From Gammaproteobacteria bacterium (GTDB taxonomy: Bacteria > Pseudomonadota > Gammaproteobacteria > Pseudomonadales > Azotimanducaceae), in contig NYVG01000029.1 in the NCBI GenBank assembly GCA_002684495.1, forward strand, positions 88,496 through 152,495: a stretch of DNA of 64,000 bases, read 5' to 3'. Shown here one piece after another: positions 45,912 through 54,731 of the stretch. The position numbers and the translations under genes are program-made. How positions within the stretch are numbered: position 1 is the stretch's first letter; the number at the start of each line of letters is the position of its first letter. The notes beneath the pieces were generated by a model that was not told the origin of the DNA, made no database searches, and saw only the letters and a program-made list of their open reading frames with translations.

Positions 45912-46484
45912 TTAAGGCACTAATACTTCTTCTAGCCACTCAGCGCCTGTCAGGGTATAGCGCCGCCGGTCATGTAAGCCGCTCAATTCATTTAGATCAA
46001 GCCGTTCCAGCATTGTGGGTTTAATCAGTAAGCCGCATGCGCTGGTGGGTGCGGTAATTGGGTCGGGCAAAGACAAATTGTTTAGGCCTTGCTCAAGTTC
46101 TGCGCGGCTACCGATGGTTGTGCTCTGAGGTTGCTGTAAGTCGTAAAACCAATCCATACGCTTTGGCGTGTCTGGGCGATATTGCCAACTCGCCGCGACC
46201 ACCGCAGGGTCAATGGGTTGGGTGGTGAAGCGCATGCGGTATTGAATTTCTATACTGGGCCAATAGGTGTTGATCGATCCACCGTGGGGCAGTTGTTGCC
46301 ACTTAGGACTGCTGGCGTGCATGAATAGCGCCAGATCCTCTTCGACCTGTCGCAATATCAAGGTTCGGGCCTCAGGATGGCCGTGCTCATTTACAGTCGC
46401 CAGCACACAAACTGCCGCCATCGGATCACCAGCTTCCCGAGCACGAGTTCGATCAGCCTGAAATTGTTCTACCGGCGACATCAT
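45912..46484 (-). CDS. Pyridoxamine 5'-phosphate oxidase family protein (PdxH-like)
   Basis: A 190-residue FMN-binding split-barrel protein. The N-terminal PVEQFQADRTRAREAGDPMAAVCVLATVNEHG and the RTLILR strand match PdxH, which oxidises pyridoxine or pyridoxamine 5'-phosphate to pyridoxal phosphate. The C-terminus differs: the usual RLHDR and WxxxRLxP end of PdxH is replaced by LHDRRRYTLTGAEWLEEVLVP. I therefore keep the family name and only suggest PdxH activity. It converges with metR, with 18 bp between the stops. Confidence 0.8.
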   Translation of the reverse strand: MMSPVEQFQADRTRAREAGDPMAAVCVLATVNEHGHPEARTLILRQVEEDLALFMHASSPKWQQLPHGGSINTYWPSIEIQYRMRFTTQPIDPAVVAASWQYRPDTPKRMDWFYDLQQPQSTTIGSRAELEQGLNNLSLPDPITAPTSACGLLIKPTMLERLDLNELSGLHDRRRYTLTGAEWLEEVLVP

Positions 46485-46573
46485 GCGCTTAAAGCAGCGT
46501 ACCGGTTGCTGCGGATTCGCCCTATCCGGCGATATACAAGAGCGCAGTTTTGCCTATCGCTAACAGTCATCGC

Positions 46574-46744
46574 TTAGTCTGTCCCAGATTCGTCAGCGAC
46601 GACCGCAGGGCTCTGACTCTTACGGATGTCTGCAACGTCGCGTTGGATTTCGCTGAGGCGAAACAATACATCCGGTAGTTGATCACTAATGCGCCACAGC
46701 AGATACGCGATGACAACCAAAATAACGAAGGATAGAAAGCCCAT
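46574..46744 (-). CDS. Small single-pass membrane protein (56 aa)
   Basis: A 56-residue protein starting at ATG 46744 with GGAG eight bases upstream. One N-terminal membrane helix (about residues 3-17, FLSFVILVVIAYLLW) is followed by a charged helix (ISDQLPDVLFRLSEIQRDVADIRK) and a short acidic tail. The clean ribosome binding site and helix pattern support a real gene despite its size. The function is unknown; the shape resembles small membrane-anchored coiled-coil proteins. Confidence 0.6.
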   Translation of the reverse strand: MGFLSFVILVVIAYLLWRISDQLPDVLFRLSEIQRDVADIRKSQSPAVVADESGTD

Positions 46745-46828
46745 TTAAGTTGCTCCAGTTTGAGAATGGCTAAAGTATACCCGCTGCCTAGTGGCGTCCA
46801 GTTCTGGCGGTGTTACAGGAACAATGAA

Positions 46829-47494
46829 TCAAGCTAATGAACCTGTAATGGATTTGCGTTGGCTGATCTCAATCCAGTTACCGTCGGGGTCGCGCACAAA
46901 AGAGATGTAGGCCACGTCGCCCAAGCGTACCGGTGCCATGCCTTCAGTACCGCCATTAGTTACAATGGCATGATGCTCGCCGACTACATCGGCGACCTGA
47001 AAGGTCATATATCGTAACCCGGTCGCTTTTTGTGGAACGTCGCCAAGAGTGCCCGTTTGCAAAACGATCTCAGAGGCACCGACCAAAAAAGCGCCTTGGT
47101 CATTGCGCTCGAGGCCGAGCGTGGTCGCGTAGAATCGTTCGCTGACTGCGTAATCGTTTACCTGCAAAGTGAGTCGAAGATTCGGTGCTAGTTCATGCTG
47201 TGGATGCAGCTCAAGCTTGTTGCCGTCCGGATCGAGTAGCAGTTGTGGCCCAGCGACCAGATTATGAAATAACGCCAGTTGCGCTAACCCTGATGGGCCG
47301 GTGGGCAGTGGCGTGCGACTGTGATTGATCTTTAGCACGCTGTCGCCAATGGCGTGCCGGTGCTGGTGTACGCCACCGCCAACCGGTAACAACTCAGAAA
47401 AACGTAGACCTGCTTGTTGTTGCCAGAAGGTCAACATAGGATCCAGATCATTGGTATAAAGGCCGACGTCCAAGGCAGGTTTTACAAGTTGCAT
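46829..47494 (-). CDS. VOC (glyoxalase/dioxygenase fold) family protein
   Basis: A 221-residue protein with two beta-alpha-beta-beta-beta modules. The first (about 5-95) ends in LLLDPDGNKLELHPQ and the second (about 100-215) in FVRDPDGNWIEISQR; both endings are the classical VOC metal-ligand segment. The metal-dependent reaction (glyoxalase, dioxygenase or epimerase) cannot be assigned. ATG 47494 has GGAG seven bases upstream and is preferred over the frame from 47518. Confidence 0.85.
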   Translation of the reverse strand: MQLVKPALDVGLYTNDLDPMLTFWQQQAGLRFSELLPVGGGVHQHRHAIGDSVLKINHSRTPLPTGPSGLAQLALFHNLVAGPQLLLDPDGNKLELHPQHELAPNLRLTLQVNDYAVSERFYATTLGLERNDQGAFLVGASEIVLQTGTLGDVPQKATGLRYMTFQVADVVGEHHAIVTNGGTEGMAPVRLGDVAYISFVRDPDGNWIEISQRKSITGSLA

Positions 47495-47526
47495 CGTATT
47501 CTCCATCAATCCCAACACAGCCTAGC

Positions 47527-48513
47527 ATGGCGCTAACCCATAAAGTGCAACCGGCGCTGCACGCGTCGGTTGCTCAAGCCATGCATAATAACGTGCCGGC
47601 TGGCCTAGCCGACCGCGAGGTATTCTGTTTGCGCCTGCAAGAAGTTTATGGCCCCGCAATAGCCAGCGAAATACTGGATGCTATGGGTACGAACCAATAT
47701 CGCTGTTACTGGCTGAATCCCCTGCAGCCTTCGTCGCTACGTGCCGAGGATTTGGGTGGCGAGCCAGTTGTGAATCTTGCAGAGGTCTATCAGGTTCCTG
47801 TGGATGCTCCCATTACTCAACATCCTGCGGCCGCGGACGGGAGGATCTACATACAGAATCCGTCCAGTTATTTTGCGGTAGCAACCCTTGCGCCAATGCC
47901 TGATGAGGAAGTTTTGGATTTGGCGGCAGCACCGGGTGGTAAGACTTTGGCTATGGCCGCGCGAATGCAGAATACTGGTCGTATCGCTGCCGTGGAGCCT
48001 ATCCGCGGCCGCTTTCATCGTATGCAGGCGAACTTACAGCGCTGCGGGGTGAATAACGTTCAATATTATCAGCGCGACGGTCGTAGCGTTGGTCGAGTAG
48101 TGCCGGAACGTTTTGACCGCGTACTGCTCGATGCGCCCTGTTCATCAGAATCGCGGATGCGTTGGCAGGATCACCAAAGCTTTGGACACTGGAGTTTGCG
48201 CAAGGTCAGGGAGACCCAGCGCAAGCAAAAGAGCTTGCTGCGTTCTGCCTACGCCGCACTGAAGCCGGGTGGGGAAATGGTGTATTGCACCTGCAGTTTT
48301 GCGCCTGAGGAGAATGAATTGGTGGTGAACGCATTGCTCCGGAAGAGCGACGCAATATTGCTACCGATCGCAAATGCGCCAGAAAATTCACAGTCCGGTT
48401 TGACCCAATGGATGGGTAAAGATCTGGATTCTCAACTCAGTCACAGTCTGCGCATTACGCCAAAGGGGCCCTGGGATGGATTTTATTTGGCGCATATTGC
48501 CAAGCCTCAGTAA
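47527..48513 (+). CDS. RsmB/NOP-family RNA (cytosine-5) methyltransferase
   Basis: A 328-residue m5C RNA methyltransferase. The SAM loop DLAAAPGGKTLAMAARM, motif DAPCSSES (Cys205) and YCTCSF (Cys256), which supply the two cysteines used in catalysis and product release, are intact. The target could be rRNA or tRNA; the N-terminal NusB-like domain of RsmB and the PUA-type tail of RsmF are not evident, so I do not name it. The 3' end overlaps sixA on the other strand by 7 bp. Confidence 0.9.
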   Translation: MALTHKVQPALHASVAQAMHNNVPAGLADREVFCLRLQEVYGPAIASEILDAMGTNQYRCYWLNPLQPSSLRAEDLGGEPVVNLAEVYQVPVDAPITQHPAAADGRIYIQNPSSYFAVATLAPMPDEEVLDLAAAPGGKTLAMAARMQNTGRIAAVEPIRGRFHRMQANLQRCGVNNVQYYQRDGRSVGRVVPERFDRVLLDAPCSSESRMRWQDHQSFGHWSLRKVRETQRKQKSLLRSAYAALKPGGEMVYCTCSFAPEENELVVNALLRKSDAILLPIANAPENSQSGLTQWMGKDLDSQLSHSLRITPKGPWDGFYLAHIAKPQ

Positions 48514-48995
48514 TCACCAGGCTGTAACTGCAGAGTTAAGTTTGCGCACTGTGGTCTGAGATCGACCCATTCGGCAGTGGTCTCGAAACTGACCAAGCCT
48601 GCTGTGGGCAGTTCAATACGCGCTTGCTGATGGCTCAACAGGCCAGCCAGATAGCTGATGCCTGGGTTGTGACCGACCATAAAGACGTGAGCAATGTCTG
48701 GGGGTGTTTGTCTCAAGATGTCTAAGAGCTGATGTTCAGGCGCAAGGTATAGCTCTGGACTATCCACACACGGGCAATTCCATACTCTTTTGAACGGTTC
48801 TGCGCTCGAATGAGTGCGCGTAGCAGGACTGGCGTAGATCCAATCGGCGCAGAGATTCAAATGTAAACATCGCTGGGATAATCGCCGGATATCATCCACG
48901 CCGCGAGCGCTTAACATCCGGCCGTAATCCTCTGCGCCCGGCGCTGCAGCTAGGGCATCGCCGTGGCGCAGAAGGGTGAGCGCCCGTGTGGCCAC
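48507..48995 (-). CDS. sixA: Phosphohistidine phosphatase SixA family
   Basis: A 162-residue histidine phosphatase. The catalytic RHG motif (LLRHGDA, His11), the central WIYASPATRTHSSAE and the second His in FMVGHNPGISYLAGLL match SixA, which removes phosphate from histidine of signalling or phosphotransfer proteins. It begins with GTG 48995, sharing a base with the upstream LLM gene stop (TAGTG), so the two are translationally coupled. Confidence 0.88.
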   Translation of the reverse strand: MATRALTLLRHGDALAAAPGAEDYGRMLSARGVDDIRRLSQRCLHLNLCADWIYASPATRTHSSAEPFKRVWNCPCVDSPELYLAPEHQLLDILRQTPPDIAHVFMVGHNPGISYLAGLLSHQQARIELPTAGLVSFETTAEWVDLRPQCANLTLQLQPGDY

Positions 48996-49900
48996 TAATC
49001 CCAGAGCGCGAAGAATTCCTCAAGCGCTTGGATTTGGCCGCCTGATGCTGACGAGGGTACGACGATAGGCGTCTTTATACCCGCATCGAACCAGGCCTCG
49101 ATACCTTCGCGGACTTCGCTGGCGCTACCGAATAGAGTGGTGTCTGCGAGCCAGCGGTCTGACAAGCACTCTGGTACGCGGTCGAAATCTTTCTCGGCGA
49201 TGGCCGTTTCTACACCATTCATCTCTTCCTCGTATCCGGCTTGCTTCCAGTAATTGCGATAGTTCGGCAAGAACGCGTAGCTGGTTAGAGTTTTGCGATT
49301 TACCGCGGCGGCCGCAGCTTTGTCATCGCTGATGCAGGTCGGCACCATGTTGCCAATAAAGAAGTCATCATTGGCTCTAGTTTGCGCACTTAGATTCCCC
49401 AGTGAGTGTTCCATATAGGAGCGCGCACCGTTGGCGAATACCATGCCGCCCCCGATCTCTTCAGCCAGGTGAATCATTTTGTCGCGCAGGGTGGCCAGCA
49501 CGATGGGTGGCAGGTCGCCGACACGTGGTACTGCATGCATATCTTCGACAAACTGGCGCATGTCGCCCAGCGGCTTACCCGCTGTAATACCCATACGGTT
49601 GAGGGCCGGCGCGTGGCTGACGCCTACACCGAAACGGAAGCGGCCGTTGGATACTTCGTGCAGAAACGCCGCCGTTTGCGCAAAGTCTGTGACATTGCGG
49701 GTATAGATTGGGGTAATGCTGGTGCCGATCATGACGTCACTGGTGCTCAGCGCGATGGCATTGCACAGTGACAAACTGTCCCCAAGGCTTGGCCCAAATA
49801 TGCCGGGAAAGCCTCGTCGTTCGATTTCTTGAGCGATCTCTATGGTCTTGAGTCTGCGACCCGGAACAGCTGCCAAACTTACAGCGGGTAGTTGTGTCAT
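48995..49900 (-). CDS. LLM-class flavin-dependent oxidoreductase
   Basis: A 301-residue luciferase-like (beta/alpha) barrel. The family pattern is visible in the AQEIERRGFPGIFGPSLGDSLSL start, GTSITPIYTRNVTDFAQTAAFLHEVSNGRFRFGVGVSH (read in two parts), and the late VREGIEAWFDAGIKTPIVVPS. Members use FMN or F420 for oxidation of diverse substrates; no F420 genes are visible. ATG 49900 has GGAGGG upstream (in the codons of an alternative start at 49912). Confidence 0.87.
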   Translation of the reverse strand: MTQLPAVSLAAVPGRRLKTIEIAQEIERRGFPGIFGPSLGDSLSLCNAIALSTSDVMIGTSITPIYTRNVTDFAQTAAFLHEVSNGRFRFGVGVSHAPALNRMGITAGKPLGDMRQFVEDMHAVPRVGDLPPIVLATLRDKMIHLAEEIGGGMVFANGARSYMEHSLGNLSAQTRANDDFFIGNMVPTCISDDKAAAAAVNRKTLTSYAFLPNYRNYWKQAGYEEEMNGVETAIAEKDFDRVPECLSDRWLADTTLFGSASEVREGIEAWFDAGIKTPIVVPSSASGGQIQALEEFFALWD

Positions 49901-49959
49901 GTTTCCCTCCACAATGCATAAAAAAACAGGTTACTCGAGTTAACACCCAAGACCAACAC

Positions 49960-50436
49960 TTAACGGTCTCGAGTGGTCACCTTATGGATATCGTCCCAGT
50001 CGCTATAGCTGCGACGGCCATGGGATTTGGTCATGCTCCGCTTAATGTCCGGATAGTGAACAACATCTACCGGGGCTGATTCGCCACCCATAAGATAAAT
50101 CAAATCCTCTGCGGAACTGTTGTGCAGACTATGGGGCTCTGACGGAGCAGTGAAGCCCATAAAATCGCCGGCACCGATGCTAAAGCTTTCATCGCCGATT
50201 CTGGCAGTCCCCGTGCCGGCAATGATATAGATAAATTCCTCATCCGCGTCGTGGTAATGATGAGTGGTCGAGTCACAGCCCGGCTCCAGAGTCACCAGAT
50301 GTAGCCCTAAACGTTGCAACCTCACCGCAGCGCCCAGTGACCGAGTCAGTCGCACTGCGTTGGCATTAAATTGATGTTGGACTCTCTCGATGGGCATTGC
50401 GGCAATGTCGGTAGCGCGTAACAGAGGTTTGTGCAT
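49960..50436 (-). CDS. Cupin domain protein
   Basis: A 158-residue single-domain cupin. The first metal motif reads HHYHDADEEFIYIIAGTG (His60, His62, Glu66 or Glu67) and the second includes GDFMGFTAPSEPHSLHN with its late His. Fits the small cupins often annotated as metal-dependent or as regulators of amino acid and aromatic metabolism. It follows the hisC homologue, with 18 bp between the genes. Confidence 0.85.
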   Translation of the reverse strand: MHKPLLRATDIAAMPIERVQHQFNANAVRLTRSLGAAVRLQRLGLHLVTLEPGCDSTTHHYHDADEEFIYIIAGTGTARIGDESFSIGAGDFMGFTAPSEPHSLHNSSAEDLIYLMGGESAPVDVVHYPDIKRSMTKSHGRRSYSDWDDIHKVTTRDR

Positions 50437-50454
50437 AGCTCAGTGGCCTCCAGA

Positions 50455-51534
50455 TCAGCGAACAAGGCGTCGCAGGTGGTTTAGCAGTACTTGGTTTTGC
50501 TCCTCGGTGCCTATGCTGATGCGTAATTTGTCATCAAGGCGTGGGTGGTTGAAATAACGCACTAAGATATTCTCAGCTTTCAGCCGCGTGTAGATTGCCT
50601 CCGCGCCGATACTGTCGCTGGGTGGCGTCGACAGCAAAAAATTGGTTTCACTGGCGACACATGCCCAGCCCAGTTCGCTGAGCTGTTGCGCCAAAAGCTG
50701 GCGTTGTTCGCGTACCCTGGTCCATGTGCTGCGCGCATAGGCTTGGTCTTCCAGAGCGGCGATGCCGAGTCGCTGACTGATGGCATCGATGTTATAGCTA
50801 TCACGAGTTTTTTCGATAATGGGCGTTATCAGGCTTTCGTTGCCAAGCAAATAACCCAACCGTAACCCGGCAAGACTATACCCCTTACTAAAAGTGCGCA
50901 GTACTAGAACATTGTCATGTTGTTCAACTAACTCGCGACTTGTATAGCCGATTTCGGGATCAATGAAATCTGCATAGGCTTCGTCGATCAGTAATACGCC
51001 GCTGATATCCTCGGCGATCCGGTGCAACTGCTCAGCTCGGGAGAGGTGGCCGCTTGGGGCATGGGGATTTACTACGCAAGTGAGTTGAGCATCCGCAGCG
51101 CAGGCTTGTGCTGCGAAGTCAGCAGGGATAGACCAGTTGGTCTCCAAGTCGACGTTAAAGGTTTGCGCGTCCTGAATCTGTGCGAGTACTGGGTAAAGGG
51201 AATAACTTGGGTTAGTGCTGGCGAATGTGCCACCCGGGCTAACGTAAGTGGTCACCGCCAGGCGTAGCGCTTCGTCGCCGGCGTGGGTGACGACGACCTG
51301 ATTCTTGCTGAGACCATGCAGTTGGGCGATTCGCTGGCGCAGAGGGTCAGCAGTAGGCTGTGGGTAGGTGCGAAGATCCGTGGTTGCGAAGTTGCTCAGT
51401 GCCGCTGCGACGGTAGGACTGGGTGGATAAGGGTTTTCGTTGGTATTGAGCTTAATCGCATGACCATCCTTAGGCTGTTCGCCCCAGCTATACCCCTGCA
51501 TACGTTGAATGTTAGGTCGTTGGTAGGTACTCAT
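50455..51534 (-). CDS. hisC: Histidinol-phosphate aminotransferase family
   Basis: A 359-residue fold type I PLP aminotransferase. KLNTNENPYPPSP, the PLP-binding Lys217 in RTFSKGYSLAGLRLGY, LLIDEAYADF and the C-terminal VRYFNHPRLDDKLRISIGTEEQN are HisC signatures. HisC makes histidinol phosphate, and paralogues act on other amino acids. No other his gene is nearby, so this may be a second copy. It overlaps the AI-2E-family gene start region by 4 bp (ATGA). Confidence 0.88.
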   Translation of the reverse strand: MSTYQRPNIQRMQGYSWGEQPKDGHAIKLNTNENPYPPSPTVAAALSNFATTDLRTYPQPTADPLRQRIAQLHGLSKNQVVVTHAGDEALRLAVTTYVSPGGTFASTNPSYSLYPVLAQIQDAQTFNVDLETNWSIPADFAAQACAADAQLTCVVNPHAPSGHLSRAEQLHRIAEDISGVLLIDEAYADFIDPEIGYTSRELVEQHDNVLVLRTFSKGYSLAGLRLGYLLGNESLITPIIEKTRDSYNIDAISQRLGIAALEDQAYARSTWTRVREQRQLLAQQLSELGWACVASETNFLLSTPPSDSIGAEAIYTRLKAENILVRYFNHPRLDDKLRISIGTEEQNQVLLNHLRRLVR

Positions 51535-52622
51535 GAGGATGCTTCTGGTGGCTGCTCGTCATTTGCGGGCTCTAAGTCCGACGCAGCGGCCGGCTCTGGA
51601 TCGGCAGGTCCTAAAAGATGAGCGATCCAAGCCGTGTCTGGATTGGCTTCCATGGCTATTTTGGCGGTCATGGTTAATGGCACAGACAGCAGCATACCAA
51701 CGGGGCCCAGTAGCCAGCCCCACAGCACCAGCGATAGAAATACCACCAAGGTTGATAGACCAAGGCTGCGTCCCATAAAGCGCGGTTCGACCATGTTGCC
51801 CATCACCATATTGATTAGGAAAAAGCTTGCTGCGACAGCGCCAGCAGTTGCAGGGCCAATTTGCACAATTGCCAATAATACCGGCGGTACTGCCGCGATA
51901 ATGGAACCGATAGTTGGGATAAAGTTCAGCAGCACTGCCAGCAGTCCCCACAGCAGTGGAAAGTCCACCTTTAGAGCCCAAAGCACTATGGTAACGACAA
52001 TCCCGGTGCCGATACTGACACTGGTCTTGATGGCAATATAACGGTTCATATTCGTAGTAAATTGCGCAAAAAGCGGTAAGTCGCGCTGTGGATCGGAGAG
52101 AATTTGGCGCAGTTTGCTGGGAAAGCTTGTAGCTTCAGCGAGAATGAAGACCACTGTTAGGGTAATCAGCAGACTGTCGCTGAGTACCGCACCAATGCCG
52201 GCCAAGGTGGAACTTGCAAAGGTTAAAGCGGAGCCAGGTGACAAGTTGGTGACCATACTGGTCAGGTCTAATGGAATATCAAATTGCTGGAGAAACGCCA
52301 CCAGCTGGGCCTGCAGCAGTGCAAGGCGCTCCTGATAAAAGGGCAGTTTTGCTGCAAACGCAGAGGTCGATGAGGCCAGTAGAGCGGCCAGTACTGCAAG
52401 TATTGTCATGATGCCAACAATTACTGTGGGCAATGCAACATTATTGTTTAGGCCTCGCGCGCGCAGCCAAAACAGGGGTGTTGCCGCGATGGTTGCGATA
52501 AACACCGACAGCAGGAACGGCACGATGAGCGCCTGGGCGGATTTCAGACCCGCTGCGATAATGATAAGAGCTGCGACTATTAAGAGATTGTTAGTCGTGC
52601 TGGTCTTTTTATCATCTGCCAT
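51531..52622 (-). CDS. AI-2E/PerM family transporter
   Basis: A 363-residue membrane protein with about eight helices. The N-terminal LIVAALIIIAAGLKSAQALIVPFLLSVFIA, the long central extramembrane section and the late LLWGLLAVLLNFIPTIGSIIAAVPPVLLA and MGRSLGLSTLVVFLSLVLWGWLLGPVGMLLSVPLT (read in parts) are typical of the family, whose members export small molecules or Na+. The acidic C-terminal tail is unusual but hydrophilic. It is the first gene of the hisC-cupin stretch. Confidence 0.9.
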   Translation of the reverse strand: MADDKKTSTTNNLLIVAALIIIAAGLKSAQALIVPFLLSVFIATIAATPLFWLRARGLNNNVALPTVIVGIMTILAVLAALLASSTSAFAAKLPFYQERLALLQAQLVAFLQQFDIPLDLTSMVTNLSPGSALTFASSTLAGIGAVLSDSLLITLTVVFILAEATSFPSKLRQILSDPQRDLPLFAQFTTNMNRYIAIKTSVSIGTGIVVTIVLWALKVDFPLLWGLLAVLLNFIPTIGSIIAAVPPVLLAIVQIGPATAGAVAASFFLINMVMGNMVEPRFMGRSLGLSTLVVFLSLVLWGWLLGPVGMLLSVPLTMTAKIAMEANPDTAWIAHLLGPADPEPAAASDLEPANDEQPPEASS

Positions 52623-52637
52623 GGTGCTGCTCTACCA

Positions 52638-53468
52638 CTACGTAAAAGGTTGGCGATTTTTCAGGCTAGGAAGCTGTTCGCGCACGCGCTCAACCTCGGC
52701 TGGGTCTACGCTAGCGATGGCATATCCGTCGCCGTCATCGACTTCTGCGAGCACTCGTCCCCACGGATCGATGATTACTGAATGGCCATAGGAAGCGCGA
52801 TTAGCGCTGTGCTGACCATGTTGTGCCGGGGCAATAATGTAGCTTTGGTTTTCGATCGCGCGAGCGCGCAGCAATGCGTGCCAATGGGCATCGCCGGTAG
52901 TTGCTGTAAATGCTGAGGGCACGCTGTGCGCGATTGCACCCTGATCTGTAAGGCTCTGGTACAAAGCCGGGAAGCGCAGGTCATAGCAAATAGTAAGTCC
53001 AAGAGTGCCGAAGGCGGTTGCCGTGATCACTGTCTGGTCCCCGGCGGCAGTTTGACGCGACTCCTGCAATTGCGGCCCGTCTACGATATTGACGTCAAAC
53101 AAGTGAATTTTTCGATACAAGGCTTTTATTGAACCTGTTTCGTCCAGATAAACGCTGGTGTTAAAGCAGCGTTGCGGGTCCTCGGGGATGGCTTCATGGA
53201 ATCCGCCGAGCAACAAAGCGCAGTCGAGTTCTTGGGCTAATGCCTGGCAGCGGCGCAAAATAGGGCCGCCTGTGGGCAAAGGTTCGAGGATTTCTTGTTT
53301 ACCTTCATGCCGACCAAGGTAGGCGAAGGCCTCTGCCCAGGTGATCAGTTGTGCGCCCTCTGCAGCGGCCTGGCGACTCAATTTAGTTAGGGTGCTGAGG
53401 TTGGCTTCGACATCTGTACCGGCATTGTGCTGAACAACAGCGACCTTGGTCGAAGCGGTATTAGACAT
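52638..53468 (-). CDS. Carbon-nitrogen hydrolase (Nit/omega-amidase-like)
   Basis: A 276-residue nitrilase-superfamily enzyme. The catalytic triad is readable: Glu46 (ITWAEAF), Lys120 (ALYRKIHLFD) and Cys161 (LTICYDLRFPALY). This pattern fits the Nit1/Nit2 branch, which hydrolyses deaminated glutathione or omega-amides of 2-oxoacids. It lies upstream of the AI-2E-family gene with 15 bp between. Confidence 0.92.
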   Translation of the reverse strand: MSNTASTKVAVVQHNAGTDVEANLSTLTKLSRQAAAEGAQLITWAEAFAYLGRHEGKQEILEPLPTGGPILRRCQALAQELDCALLLGGFHEAIPEDPQRCFNTSVYLDETGSIKALYRKIHLFDVNIVDGPQLQESRQTAAGDQTVITATAFGTLGLTICYDLRFPALYQSLTDQGAIAHSVPSAFTATTGDAHWHALLRARAIENQSYIIAPAQHGQHSANRASYGHSVIIDPWGRVLAEVDDGDGYAIASVDPAEVERVREQLPSLKNRQPFT

Positions 53469-53503
53469 AATTCCTCACGGCGTATGCTGCCATAGCGCGA
53501 GTG

Positions 53504-54724
53504 TTATTCGGCAGCATCGCTTAAGTCTTCCGGTTGCACACATTTGATTTGATTGCCCAAGTATTCTTCCAAAGCGGGTAGGTTAAATGCATCGTCCTCA
53601 GAGACAAAGCTGATAGCGACCCCTTCCGCGCCGGCCCGACCGGTACGGCCAATGCGATGCACATAATCCTCAGGGTCTTCTGGAAGCTCAAAATTAATCA
53701 CATGGGTAACGCCGTCAACGTGGATCCCACGGCCAGCTACGTCAGTAGCGATTAGGTACTGTAGTTTGCCTTCCTTAAACCGGTTCAGAGTCGACAGGCG
53801 TTTCTTTTGCGGAATATCGCCGGCTAAACCCTCGCACTGCATGCCGTGCTTGCTTAGATAACTGACCAAGCGATGGGTCTGGTCGCGGCGATTAGCGAAG
53901 ATAATGGCCCGTGCGGGTTGTTTCACCGACAAGAAATCGTGCAGTAGTTTCTGCCGCCCGCTACCGCTGACCAGCCAAAACTTTTGATCGACGGTATCGG
54001 TGGCAACGCTATCTGGTTCTACCACGATATGCTCTGGGTCAATGGTCCAAGACTGCGCCAGACGCATAACGGTTTCATTAAACGTCGCAGAGAAGAATAA
54101 GGTCTGGCGTTGTCGTTTATGCGGAGTCTGAAAGACGATGCGTCGAACGTCGGGGATAAAGCCCATGTCGAGCATGCGGTCTGCCTCATCAATCACCAAG
54201 GTCTCGACTTTGCTCAAATTCACGTGGCGCCGCTCAAGAAAGTCGATAAGTCGGCCCGGGGTAGCCACCAATATGTCTACCGGCTTTGCAGCTAAGCGTT
54301 CCTGTTGTTTGGTAAAATCCATACCACCCACAACGCTCACCGTGTGGGCGCCCATATATTTCGCGAGGCCCTCTGCGTCACCTTCGATTTGCAAGGCTAA
54401 TTCTCGCGTTGGTGCGAGTACCAAGGCGCGCGGTGTGCCCATCGGCAGTGGGTCTTGTGGTGGATTTTCCCAGAATCGGGTCAATAGAGTAATGAGGAAG
54501 GCAGCAGTTTTCCCGGTGCCCGTCTGTGCCTGCCCGGTGACGTCGTAGTCTGCGAGACTGAACGGTAACGCTCTGCCCTGGATCGGCGTGCAAAATTCAA
54601 ATCCCAGATCATCGATAGCCCGCATCAACGGATCGGGCAGGGCGTAGTCTTGGAACCGATCTGGCTCTGCGGTCGATTTAGTTGCGGAATTATTTAGGTC
54701 AGTAGCCGGTAAAAGATCGGTCAT
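53504..54724 (-). CDS. rhlB: DEAD-box RNA helicase RhlB
   Basis: A 406-residue ATP-dependent RNA helicase, in E. coli part of the RNA degradosome. The Q motif (FCTPIQGRALPFSL), motif I AQTGTGKT (66-73), PTRELA, the DEAD box (179-182), SAT, and the C-terminal domain HRIGRTGRAG are all in place, and the QDYALPDPLMRAIDDLGFEFCTPIQ start matches RhlB. ATG 54724 has AGGA upstream; the 54760 frame is less likely. The long C-terminal RNA-binding tail of enteric RhlB is short here. Confidence 0.93.
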   Translation of the reverse strand: MTDLLPATDLNNSATKSTAEPDRFQDYALPDPLMRAIDDLGFEFCTPIQGRALPFSLADYDVTGQAQTGTGKTAAFLITLLTRFWENPPQDPLPMGTPRALVLAPTRELALQIEGDAEGLAKYMGAHTVSVVGGMDFTKQQERLAAKPVDILVATPGRLIDFLERRHVNLSKVETLVIDEADRMLDMGFIPDVRRIVFQTPHKRQRQTLFFSATFNETVMRLAQSWTIDPEHIVVEPDSVATDTVDQKFWLVSGSGRQKLLHDFLSVKQPARAIIFANRRDQTHRLVSYLSKHGMQCEGLAGDIPQKKRLSTLNRFKEGKLQYLIATDVAGRGIHVDGVTHVINFELPEDPEDYVHRIGRTGRAGAEGVAISFVSEDDAFNLPALEEYLGNQIKCVQPEDLSDAAE

Positions 54725-54731
54725 AGTTTTC

